Shown here: piece after piece, positions 8,723-16,522 of the stretch
How positions within the stretch are numbered: position 1 is the stretch's first letter
Layout: each line of letters starts with the position of its first letter
Assembly (NCBI GenBank): GCA_900088475.1
Contig: FLMG01003521.1
Span: 124,001-188,000 of the forward strand
Source of the DNA: Hyphochytrium catenoides
Taxonomy: Eukaryota > Sar > Hyphochytriomycetes > Hyphochytriales > Hyphochytriaceae
Length of the DNA: 64,000 bases
Reading direction: 5' to 3'
Position numbers and translations under genes: made by a program
Notes under the pieces: model-generated
Seen by the model: the letters and a program-made list of their open reading frames with translations, nothing else
Databases searched by the model: none
What the model was told of the DNA's origin: nothing

Positions 8723-8953
8723 TCATAATAACCACTCGGAAGGTACCCTGGCAACTCTTTTCATGTACAGCCTCATACCTTTTCCTTGATTGAGGTCCTT
8801 GATGATCTCCTTACCCCTATCGGCCTTGGCTTTATTTGGAAACGCCCACCACCATCGATTGTCAAGGGTAGAGCCTCGCCTCCTGGTAACGGACGTAGGG
8901 GGACGCTGCCAGTTCACACGTCTTTTGGGACTATTAGTGTAGAGCAGGTACAT
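8723..8953 (-). CDS. Small basic hypothetical protein (76 aa)
   Basis: ATG at 8953 directly follows TTAAAAAA on its strand, the A-rich start context seen before other genes in the window. The protein is basic and aromatic (NRWWWAFPNKAKADRGKEII, then QGKGMRLYMKRVARVP). No domain recognised. An opposite-strand ORF over the same bases has poorer composition and is taken as its shadow. Confidence 0.5.
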   Translation of the reverse strand: MYLLYTNSPKRRVNWQRPPTSVTRRRGSTLDNRWWWAFPNKAKADRGKEIIKDLNQGKGMRLYMKRVARVPSEWLL

Positions 8954-9039
8954 TTTTTTAACGATATATAACTATCTAGGAGAAAGAATTTTAACCAGAA
9001 AAAAGGTGCTTACCCTTGCGAGCTGGGCTTGGCAAGACT

Positions 9040-9654
9040 CTACGGATAATTGGATCGCGCCTGAAACTCATCGTAAAGGCTTCTCACATTATCATAGTTT
9101 GCTGATGATAAAATGTAATAGAGATCGTCTGTACTATCACGATCACCGACCAACTTGTTTTCAAATATGTACCTCAGTATACCAAGATTCCCACCGAGTA
9201 GAGCATAATGAAAAGTTCTCACTGTACAGCGGACATTAGCGGTTATTAGAAGATACTTAAAAGTTTTGCAATGGCCACCTAGCGCTGACGCATTGAGCGC
9301 TATCAGAAGGTCAGTGTCTGCTGTCCCGCTCTCGTAGCAATATTTAACTATATCTAGGTTCCCAAAAAGGGATGCAAGTTCAAGAATGCCAAATGTTGAG
9401 TCTTGATCTTTAATTGTGTTTATATCACCTTGAATAGCGGCAATGATCGCTGTAATGTTTGTCTCGCTCTTGAAAATGGGGTAGAGTATCCTGTCAAATG
9501 ATGTTGTGAAGTAATAGTTGTTCTGCTGCGAGAAGATTTGCGATATTTCGGGTAGTACCTCATCCAACGATGAACGCTCAAGCGTCTCGTTGTATCTCTC
9601 TCTTGCAAGTGTGAGATTTCTATACGTCGTTTCTATATTGGGAAACGTAATCAT
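9040..9654 (-). CDS. Ankyrin-like repeat protein (204 aa)
   Basis: ATG at 9654. Residues ~65-180 contain degenerate ankyrin-type units of ~33 residues (ALGGHCKTFKYLLITANV, ALLGGNLGILRYIFENKL, ASLFGNLDIVKYCYESGT). The form resembles the loose ankyrin proteins common in amoebal giant viruses. There is no F-box or other partner domain. A role in binding host proteins is inferred from family only. Confidence 0.65.
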   Translation of the reverse strand: MITFPNIETTYRNLTLARERYNETLERSSLDEVLPEISQIFSQQNNYYFTTSFDRILYPIFKSETNITAIIAAIQGDINTIKDQDSTFGILELASLFGNLDIVKYCYESGTADTDLLIALNASALGGHCKTFKYLLITANVRCTVRTFHYALLGGNLGILRYIFENKLVGDRDSTDDLYYILSSANYDNVRSLYDEFQARSNYP

Positions 9655-9839
9655 GCTTTCTATTTAGATATATGAGTCTTTAATCAAGAGCGCTAAGGCA
9701 TTACAGTGGTAGCAAATGATATTGACAGCGGTGTTCCATATACACGGGAAGCCAGGGTGACCATCAATAACAAAACAATCATAAAAAAATTATGCCTTGA
9801 TATACAATAACAAGGTACCTGCAGGCCAGACGAACGACA
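9655..9839. promoter_or_regulatory. Divergent intergenic region
   Basis: It separates the ankyrin-like gene (-) from the collagen-lectin gene (+). It holds AT-rich boxes near both starts (TTTAGATATATGAG beside 9654; CATAAAAAAATTATGCC, then TTGATATACAATAACAAGG before 9840) that fit promoter positions. No ORF seen. Confidence 0.4.
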
Positions 9840-11567
9840 ATGATGCATCCTGCTGTAGCGTTGCTCATACTATTTGTTCTACTCCTCCTAACCATTGGTT
9901 GTTGTGAGACTAAGGAAGGATTCATCTTTGGCTTCCTGAAAGGATCACAAGGTACGACTGGAGTCGGAATTGCTAGTATAGATCAGTCTGTGGATAATAA
10001 GACTGTGACTATTAGACTTACCGATAATTCCTCTAAGCAGCTTACATTGCCACAGGGTGTTGGTATCGCTACCGTGACGGCAGCTCCAGACGGCAAGCAC
10101 TTTATTGTCACCCTCACCAATGGTCAAGAACAACAGATAAGCCTTCCACCACCAATACCTGGGCCCGAAGGAGTGGGTATCAAGGAAATTGCCCAGTCAG
10201 TAGATGGTAAGATGATGAGTGTACATTTGTCCAACAACACGATCAAACAATTCAATATACCCCAAGGAGTAGGAGTATCAGATATAAAACTATCAGACGA
10301 TAAGTCCTCCATGGTTGTTGCGCTGAGTAATGGTGAGATACGAGCCGTACTTCTACCTAGAGGACCACCTGGACCATCAGGTGCTCAAGGGCCAAAGGGT
10401 GACACCGGAGCGACCGGCCCACCTGGACCAGCAGGACCAACAGGAGCAAAGGGTGACGTCGGATCATCTGGACCAACAGGAGCAATCGGACCAGCAGGAC
10501 CAGTAGGAGCAATCGGACCAGCAGGAGCAACCGGACCACCTGGACCAGCAGGAGCAATCGGACCAGCAGGACCAGCAGGAGCAATCGGACCAGCAGGAGC
10601 AAAGGGTGACACTGGACCAGTAGGAGCAAAGGGTGACACCGGACCAGCAGGACCAGCAGGAGCAAAGGGTGACACTGGACCAGTAGGAGCAAAGGGTGAG
10701 GGTGACACCGGTCCAGCAGGAGCAAAGGGTGACACCGGACCAGCAGGACCAGCAGGAGCAATCGGACCAGCAGGACCAGCAGGACCAGCAGGACCAGCAG
10801 GAGCAATCGGACCGGTAGGTCCAGCAGGGGCAAAGGGTGACACTGGACCAGCAGGAGCAATCGGACCAGCAGGAGCAAAGGGTGACACCGGACCACCGGG
10901 TGCAATCGGACCAGTAGGACCAAAGGGCGACACAGGACCCGCCGGTCCAAAGGGTGACATCGGACCGGCTGGCCCAACTGGGCCGCAAGGGCCTGCAGGT
11001 CCTGTGAACTGGCCAGTAGCGAGTACTACACAGTTTGGTATGGGTAGGATGTACTATACGAATGGTTCTGGCCAGTTAGTTGATCTACCACCGGGGCTCC
11101 CAGGCGATGTACTCACGATGAGCGATACCAAACTGCCATCATGGAAGTCGCTGGCTAGTACAACATCTACATCTTCTACAGCTAAGCAATTAAAGTCAGG
11201 AACTACATTTACATCTTCTAGTGGCGCTAGTGGGACTTACTGCTTGGATGCCGCTCCTGCTTCAGGTTATGGCTTTGCTGGCGCCTGCGATGCCCTCCGC
11301 CCGAGTCAGAAGTTCTATGTTGTGAATGTTGGTGGTACTAACTATCAAATCAAACGTGCAGATACCAGCATGTGCCTAGACACCAGCACATCCGCAATGA
11401 GCTGGAAAGCATGTAATACTACGCTAACCCCTCAGCAGTTCTCACTCACTAGTGCGGGCCAATATCAGAATGTTGCTAATGGCAAGTGCCTTGATGTGAA
11501 CGACACAGCGTATGGAACGGCAACTTGTAACATAAACGCCACGGGTCAGAAGTTTCAGCTTGTTTAG
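9840..11567 (+). CDS. Collagen-like fibre protein with C-terminal ricin-type lectin domain
   Basis: 575 residues. Residues 1-22 are a signal peptide or membrane anchor ([16 protein letters not shown]) followed by KEGF. Residues ~40-173 hold four ~33-residue beta repeats, each opening GVGI or GVGV, of the kind found in tail-fibre and collagen-like viral proteins. Residues ~175-389 are Gly-X-Y collagen repeats, largely GPAGA, GDT and GPV, with a phase break (GEGDTG) near residue 286. Residues ~455-575 resemble a ricin B lectin (CLD motifs near [15 protein letters not shown] and KCLDVND). It probably forms a trimeric surface fibre binding sugar on the amoeba. The long - strand ORFs under the collagen repeats are artefacts of the repeat. 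Confidence 0.85.
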   Translation: MMHPAVALLILFVLLLLTIGCCETKEGFIFGFLKGSQGTTGVGIASIDQSVDNKTVTIRLTDNSSKQLTLPQGVGIATVTAAPDGKHFIVTLTNGQEQQISLPPPIPGPEGVGIKEIAQSVDGKMMSVHLSNNTIKQFNIPQGVGVSDIKLSDDKSSMVVALSNGEIRAVLLPRGPPGPSGAQGPKGDTGATGPPGPAGPTGAKGDVGSSGPTGAIGPAGPVGAIGPAGATGPPGPAGAIGPAGPAGAIGPAGAKGDTGPVGAKGDTGPAGPAGAKGDTGPVGAKGEGDTGPAGAKGDTGPAGPAGAIGPAGPAGPAGPAGAIGPVGPAGAKGDTGPAGAIGPAGAKGDTGPPGAIGPVGPKGDTGPAGPKGDIGPAGPTGPQGPAGPVNWPVASTTQFGMGRMYYTNGSGQLVDLPPGLPGDVLTMSDTKLPSWKSLASTTSTSSTAKQLKSGTTFTSSSGASGTYCLDAAPASGYGFAGACDALRPSQKFYVVNVGGTNYQIKRADTSMCLDTSTSAMSWKACNTTLTPQQFSLTSAGQYQNVANGKCLDVNDTAYGTATCNINATGQKFQLV

Positions 11568-12146
11568 TGCCATTGGCAGTTATCTACTCTAGCCTTGGAT
11601 TTTCCTAATGTCTTCCAGAAGCAACCAAGAAGCTTCTTTATCCGATTGGTCTGTTCTTGTACTTCTCCTTCTAGGCTACCAATCTTGTTGTCCTTCATAC
11701 TCAATAGCTTCTCTGAGTATGCTTGGTCATACTCTTGATAGTAGACATACACTTCTTCTAAGACAAGGTAGTAGTTGGCGAATAAATGACTATTCTTCGC
11801 ACGCATGAGACATAACTTGAGCGCCTTGGCTCCTTCATTCTTGACTCCCTCAACGTGGACCAACTCCTAATGGATGCCCTCACCAAGCTCATATTGCTCC
11901 AGACACCTTTTGACATTTTCTGGCTTTAGGTGTGTCAAGACACCGTACTGCTTCAGTTTCGTTTTGGTGTACGACAAACTCGTTCTTCTTCTTGACAATA
12001 CTTAGAAAGTACTGCATGAAGCTCAAGTCCATCATAGTACAAAAGCGATTTCGGATCTCCCTGAAGTACTCATAAAGCGTGAGGCGCGACATAGAGTCCA
12101 CCAGGTGCTGGTTGAATGCCTCGATCTCACTATTGGTTGCTTCCAT
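11564..12146 (-). pseudogene. Broken MSV199-domain gene
   Basis: The - strand reads in two separated ORFs. The N-terminal part (12146-11889, ATG start) matches the start of the MSV199 protein (LYEYFREIRNRFCTMMDLSF, NEFVVHQ). The second (11863-11564, no ATG) matches its later part (KLCLMRAKNSHLFANYYLVL, then a coiled-coil stretch). Between them the frame is lost, and the C-terminal DUF3627 part is absent. It is more diverged than the copies at 5356 and 31919, so it is an older relic. Its end touches the stop of the collagen-lectin gene. Confidence 0.75.
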
Positions 12147-12441
12147 CTTGCTTGCTTGTCCCGAAGAAAGTAAGATTGTGGATTGACTCTTGATCTACAA
12201 GCATGGTCACATCTGTTGGGAGACACGCTTAAGTGTTAATTCTTATTTCATCAAATAAATTAAAGACCAGTTACCAGAAAAAACACTATTTGACAATCGA
12301 GTCCGTGCAATAGGATCTTTCCATAAAGATATCATCATCGGGCACGAAGTAGTCACTACTGTTACTGGCTTCGCATTGAGTATTTTGGTCTGGAGGGTCA
12401 CTCATCAAAGAGCAACGAACCAAAGAACTAGTTCAGAGACA
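12147..12441. other. Divergent intergenic region
   Basis: Lies between the broken MSV199 gene and the gene at 12442. It holds an AT-rich stretch at 12235-12290 (TTCTTATTTCATCAAATAAA). The frame of the downstream ORF extends up to 12376 through a TTG, but the first ATG is 12442. Nothing else supported. Confidence 0.35.
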
Positions 12442-12837
12442 ATGACTACACCCAGCCCCGTCAAGCGCACGATTGGTGACTCTATAGAGCCCCGAACACC
12501 CCGCTTCAAGAGACTTCGAGATCAGGAGTTCATCACGCCCCTTAGCTTGGCTCCCAACCTGGCAGACTTTATAAAGGGTGTAGATACATATTTGGACTCT
12601 GATCCTAACGTTATCGTCTGGCATACGCCAACGAAGAACGTCTGGGATGGAGACCGGCCACAGCCTCGCACGCCACGCGTTATCAGAAGACGAAACTTCT
12701 TAGGACAGATACCTTGGTATAGAGAGCAAGATAAGAACATAAGTACGCCGGTAATCCGCAGAACCAGGACTTTCTTGGAAGATGGCACATGCAAACCTCC
12801 CACACTGTCACCCAAGTCCCGGCAGGACAAGAAGTAA
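12442..12837 (+). CDS. Hypothetical Ser/Thr-Pro-rich basic protein
   Basis: 131 residues from the first ATG at 12442. The frame opens earlier with TTG, which I did not use. It carries many SP/TP dipeptides in basic context (TPSPVKR, PRTPRFKR, HTPTKN, PRTPRVIRRR, STPVIRRT, TLSPKSR), i.e. repeated potential targets for proline-directed kinases and possible nuclear localisation signals. The rest appears disordered. It runs convergently toward the protease gene with only 32 bases between them. Function unknown. Confidence 0.55.
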   Translation: MTTPSPVKRTIGDSIEPRTPRFKRLRDQEFITPLSLAPNLADFIKGVDTYLDSDPNVIVWHTPTKNVWDGDRPQPRTPRVIRRRNFLGQIPWYREQDKNISTPVIRRTRTFLEDGTCKPPTLSPKSRQDKK

Positions 12838-12869
12838 AAAAAAAGCCACGTCTCTCTTTTTTGAATCTC

Positions 12870-14102
12870 CTAGAGCTGATACTCTTTGGAACGGAAGAGA
12901 TGGCGCCGAAACTGTATTGTAGCCTCACTAGGAATAATATTTTTTCTAAACCAAGTGTAATGTAATCCTTCCAGTCTACATTTGATGAAGAACAAACTAT
13001 GTAACGCACAATCAAAGCTGTTACCCTGTTGTACAAGGCTTGACACAATGATAGCCTTCACGTTATCATTCCCAAACTTACTATCGCGGTAAGCCTTCAG
13101 TGTCTCAGCCGTTTTCACAAGCCACTCCGAAATATAATTCTCTGGTGGGGTACCATGACTATTATAATATTCCAGTGTCCATGCTCCACCCTCAACTGGA
13201 TCCTCCGACAGGTCAATAAAGATAGTAACTGCATGTCCCTGTCGCACATTGTCAATTTGGTTGTTCAAGACAATTGCATACTGCTTGATCTCTGGCCGAC
13301 TATCAATTTGATCTAACAATTTGAAAGACGCCATACCACCGTTAACAGGAAGGTGCCTAATGTCCACCAGTACGGCCTTGTTGCTTGCATTATCATGAAT
13401 GACCACAGGAAGAAATGACTTGAACAAGGAAGCCCAGTGTTCCAGCACACGAATGATAGGTTCAGAGTCAACACCTTCCTGAGGTTGGCTTGAGATGTCA
13501 GCTGGAGGCTTGAAGTATTGATTCAAGGTCCTCGAGATATCACCAACACTTACCAGATTATCTTGAGCCACCACCTTACGCAGGAATGCTGGATTGGTTA
13601 GCACACATGCTTCAGTCTCACACTCCAAAATTTTCTTTGCTTCATCCAAATTTTTCTTGTTGCTATCCTTACCTGTATGGACCGTAATATTTTCTCTGTT
13701 CTTAAGTTTACCGTTGCTGTCCTGGTCCTCTTTTGTCTTTTTCACAAAGTAAGAGACAATACTAAGAACATCTTCCGGGCTGCAAGTCTCATCACCATTC
13801 AGGCACTCTGTCTTACCACTCGTCTTAGCATGGGCAAGAATAGGATGATCCTTCTTACGCTCGTCAATCTTAGGGGCATCAGGGAACCTGGTCTTGGTCT
13901 GCTTTGTTTTCTTCTTTGACAATCGAGATTTCATCAAGGGAGCCCTGACAGTAACCTTCGCCACCACAGACATCTTGTCAAGAGGCTCGTCCTGGACAAT
14001 AACATGATCAGTAGTAGTAATAGCAGGACGACCACCACCAGTCACTAAAGTTTTGGAGAGCTCGAGGTCACCAACAAGATCTAAAGGATATGGGTTCACC
14101 AT
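12870..14102 (-). CDS. S273R-like: Ulp1/C48-type cysteine protease, polyprotein-processing (S273R-like)
   Basis: 410 residues from ATG 14102; the frame begins two codons earlier at a GTG. The C-terminal ~180 residues are a SUMO-protease-type domain. GHAVTIFIDL gives the catalytic His (about residue 290), YYNSHG places an Asn (about 314) where cellular enzymes have Asp, and QQGNSFDC gives the oxyanion Gln and catalytic Cys (about 365). A His-Asn-Cys triad is known for the ASFV protease pS273R, which cuts polyproteins after Gly-Gly. The N-terminal ~200 residues are Lys-rich and longer than in the ASFV protein (273 residues). Its likely substrates are the polyproteins at 50583 and 52351. Confidence 0.85.
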   Translation of the reverse strand: MVNPYPLDLVGDLELSKTLVTGGGRPAITTTDHVIVQDEPLDKMSVVAKVTVRAPLMKSRLSKKKTKQTKTRFPDAPKIDERKKDHPILAHAKTSGKTECLNGDETCSPEDVLSIVSYFVKKTKEDQDSNGKLKNRENITVHTGKDSNKKNLDEAKKILECETEACVLTNPAFLRKVVAQDNLVSVGDISRTLNQYFKPPADISSQPQEGVDSEPIIRVLEHWASLFKSFLPVVIHDNASNKAVLVDIRHLPVNGGMASFKLLDQIDSRPEIKQYAIVLNNQIDNVRQGHAVTIFIDLSEDPVEGGAWTLEYYNSHGTPPENYISEWLVKTAETLKAYRDSKFGNDNVKAIIVSSLVQQGNSFDCALHSLFFIKCRLEGLHYTWFRKNIIPSEATIQFRRHLFRSKEYQL

Positions 14103-14210
14103 GACCACTTACGACAAGGAGCTTCAAATGGAGAATTTTTTAAAAATTCTTTGTCCAAACAGACTAATTTGAATTCTCTTCTAGTTACTCTATATAGAGC
14201 TGAGAGAAAT

Positions 14211-14843
14211 ATGGAGGACGACCAAGCACTCCAATCCCAAGCAAGTGCGGAACAATTGAAGGCGAAGGTAGGTGGCATAACCTATGTCCTTGGGGGCTGG
14301 GCGGAGTACGAGCTCTCCCGTCGTCGTGCCCTGGAACTTGATCCCTACGATGGTAGAAGTTATGTCTCTAACAAAGAGTTGATAGAGGATCTCCTCAGCG
14401 CATCGAGTAAGCTAACACTGCGGCCTGTGATAGCTGCAGCCAAGAGACTCTCAAAAAAGTTGGAGACAGTAGAGAAAGAAAGTACAAAGGCCATTGAAGG
14501 TGGCGGCAGCGTCCGTTTACCCAATATGACATCTGACGATGTGAAGGACTTCACTCAGTTCATGAAAACTGAGAACTGGAGTGACTCCCTCCAGCACTTG
14601 TATAGCTTCGCCGAAGACCTTGAGAACATACCCCTTGCAAATGGAAACAAGGAAGGCGGGGGATCGGAGCGTCAGTCAATTCCTGTCGTTGACACACTTT
14701 CAGTGAAGTACTATGATCGCAATGATGAAACACAAGCACAAGAGGAGTCCTTACAGTATGTCAGGCGGCTGGAGTCTGTTTTACAATGGCTGGCTGAGAA
14801 GATGGACCAAGTAGCAGACAGGTTGACTGTGAAGACAGAATAG
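14211..14843 (+). CDS. Hypothetical protein (210 aa), helical
   Basis: ATG at 14211; the upstream TTG-opened frame from 14151 is not used because a TATA-like TCTATATAGAG lies at ~14189, too close upstream for that start. The protein is helical (KELIEDLLSASSKLTLRPVI, AAAKRLSKKLETVEKE), with a Gly/Glu-rich linker near residue 150 and a C-terminal coiled coil (YVRRLESVLQWLAEKMDQVA). It is divergent from the protease gene. Family not recognised. Confidence 0.65.
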   Translation: MEDDQALQSQASAEQLKAKVGGITYVLGGWAEYELSRRRALELDPYDGRSYVSNKELIEDLLSASSKLTLRPVIAAAKRLSKKLETVEKESTKAIEGGGSVRLPNMTSDDVKDFTQFMKTENWSDSLQHLYSFAEDLENIPLANGNKEGGGSERQSIPVVDTLSVKYYDRNDETQAQEESLQYVRRLESVLQWLAEKMDQVADRLTVKTE

Positions 14844-14848
14844 TATTT

Positions 14849-14927
14849 GTACTTTCCAGAATTGTACTTTCCAGAATTGTACTTTCCGGAATTGTACTTT
14901 CCAGTAATATTTGTACTTTCCAGTACG
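14849..14927. repeat. 15-bp tandem repeat
   Basis: About five units of GTACTTTCCAGAATT (units at 14849, 14864 and 14879 are near-identical; the last two are interrupted by TAATATTT). It begins just after the stop of the preceding gene. The - strand ORF through it (NSGKY repeats) is a by-product. Role unknown; it could mark the 3' end of the transcript. Confidence 0.8.
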
Positions 14928-15027
14928 TTGTACCTGTAGTTTGTTAGGCCCAAAAAAATGTATTCCAAGAATAATTTTTTTGATTGTATGTACTACGTCG
15001 TGGTGTAATCTTTTAAGTAAGTGTAGG

Positions 15028-15276
15028 CTACTGAGCAGGCTGGTTCAGGATTTCAAGCCTGTTCTTAACAATATTATAGATATGCCAGATAGTCTCTTCC
15101 TTGCAGAGATCCAAGTTGATGCTAACTTCTTTCGATCCCGTCATCTCCATCAATACCTTGGGATCGTCTAGCATTGCCAGGCGTAAGATATCCAGCTTTG
15201 ACTTAGGATTGAGTATGTGTGAGTTCTCAATGATGAAGGTCCGCTGTCTGAATACAGATGGTGGCTTTGAGGACAT
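15028..15276 (-). CDS. Small protein, possible NET-like (BET extra-terminal) domain
   Basis: 82 residues from ATG 15276. Residues ~25-75 follow the pattern of the NET domain of bromodomain proteins: a helix (KSKLDILRLAMLDD), a variable link, then VSINLDLCKEETIWHIYNIV, resembling the 'I.ID...L...TL..L..YV' half of that fold. Small NET-type proteins occur in other large DNA viruses. The match is by eye and could be chance. The TATA-like AATATATATTT at 15306-15316 lies just upstream on its strand. It follows the RPB7-like gene on the same strand. Confidence 0.45.
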   Translation of the reverse strand: MSSKPPSVFRQRTFIIENSHILNPKSKLDILRLAMLDDPKVLMEMTGSKEVSINLDLCKEETIWHIYNIVKNRLEILNQPAQ

Positions 15277-15346
15277 TGCTCACAACTCTCATACTAGCTT
15301 GTTCAATATATATTTAATTGGTTTGTTAGCGCCGGAGTTTAAGCGT

Positions 15347-16432
15347 TTACTTCTGTTCGCTGATCTGATAGTTCTTCATGACATGCCAGATCTTGGCGTG
15401 AGACATAAACTTCTCCCTTGTGTTGAAGTGCTCTGCTAGTTCCCGGATAGTTTTGATGATCATCATGGTAGATAGAAACTCTGCCATGATGACATGAGGT
15501 GGTTGCTCCACCATGGGAAGAAGATCATCTTCATCATCTATATCATCCGCCCAGGCACCATCATCCGTCTTGCCCTTAGCTTTGGGTGTGCCCTTTAGCT
15601 CTCGCCGAACAACCAGTGGACTAGAGCGATAGATCTCTAGGGGCCTGGACCAGTAGCCACTTGCATCCAGCCCGTTCTCGCTCTCAGAAGCTTCCCTAAT
15701 GAAGTCTAACAGGTTAATGGTATTGGGTACGTTCCGCTTCTGCACTGGTCCAATCCATGGGCTTGTGTCTTTGCTTCGGGATGGGATCTCCAACACATCT
15801 TTTGTGGCATTACGGTAGGAATATAAGAGAATCTCAAAGAACATGAAAGCTTCTTTGTTTGCTGAGAAGAGCTGGGCTCGAGTTTCAAGTTCCTTCTTGA
15901 TCACGTTTACCTTGTACATGAGGTCTGTCGCATGACTCTTGGACAACACACCGGTAGTACGGTACGTGGTGTAGGTCGTATCGCAATGCAGTATGGCTCC
16001 TGACACTGCAATAGATCTCTTGAAAGGATCATAGCATGACCTTTCAACTCTGATAGGAATGTACTGCCCTTCCTCAATGGCTTCATGAGCTTCCGTCTTA
16101 GGAAGCCCCGCTATAACTGTTTTGTCCGCTGAGGCACAGGTCACACGGGGATCTTTCACATATACCTTCATGTTGGCCAGATATCTGTCCACGGTGCTTA
16201 TGAGGGCTGTAAAATGAACATAGATTCTTCCATGTACACTGAGGTTGCTGGGGATAATAGAACAACGGGATAACCGTTCAATCTTGAGGATGTCCACTAC
16301 ATGTTGACCATTGTAGTTGCGGCCAACGAACTTCTTCTTTAGGAGAGCTATCACGTTATCTGTCTTATTCTTGCAGAAGCTGATAGGGTCCTCCACCTCA
16401 ATTGTATCATAGAGATCAATAGTGTACAGCAT
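15347..16432 (-). CDS. RPB7: DNA-directed RNA polymerase subunit RPB7-like (D339L-like)
   Basis: 361 residues from ATG 16432. The N-terminal ~85 residues match the RPB7 N-terminal domain (MLYTIDLYDTIEVEDPISFC, then CSIIPSNLSVHGRIYVHFTA). The remainder is virus-specific, with an acidic stretch (WADDIDDEDD) near residue 290. The length is close to ASFV D339L (339 residues), which also neighbours the D1133L helicase. RPB7 forms part of the stalk of the viral RNA polymerase. It lies downstream of the helicase gene on the same strand, with a strong hairpin between them. Confidence 0.8.
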   Translation of the reverse strand: MLYTIDLYDTIEVEDPISFCKNKTDNVIALLKKKFVGRNYNGQHVVDILKIERLSRCSIIPSNLSVHGRIYVHFTALISTVDRYLANMKVYVKDPRVTCASADKTVIAGLPKTEAHEAIEEGQYIPIRVERSCYDPFKRSIAVSGAILHCDTTYTTYRTTGVLSKSHATDLMYKVNVIKKELETRAQLFSANKEAFMFFEILLYSYRNATKDVLEIPSRSKDTSPWIGPVQKRNVPNTINLLDFIREASESENGLDASGYWSRPLEIYRSSPLVVRRELKGTPKAKGKTDDGAWADDIDDEDDLLPMVEQPPHVIMAEFLSTMMIIKTIRELAEHFNTREKFMSHAKIWHVMKNYQISEQK

Positions 16433-16483
16433 TGTTCGCTTTTCTGGGTCTCCCCACCAAACGGCGTATTGATAACTATCTGT

Positions 16484-16518
16484 AAAAGATATTAGGTTAT
16501 CAAATACTAATATCTTTT
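16484..16518 (-). terminator. 12-bp stem hairpin at the 3' end of the helicase gene
   Basis: AAAAGATATTAG (16484-16495) pairs perfectly with CTAATATCTTTT (16507-16518) over an 11-base loop. It lies 5 bases beyond the helicase stop codon and ~50 bases before the RPB7 start. In some amoebal giant viruses (e.g. Mimivirus) hairpins at gene ends fix transcript 3' ends. A similar job here is inference. Confidence 0.6.
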
Positions 16519-16522
16519 TGCT

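Noticed and set aside
10357-10988. Long - strand ORFs opposite the collagen repeats
   Set aside because: They arise from the repeat composition (GXY codons read backwards) and have no independent start context or domain.
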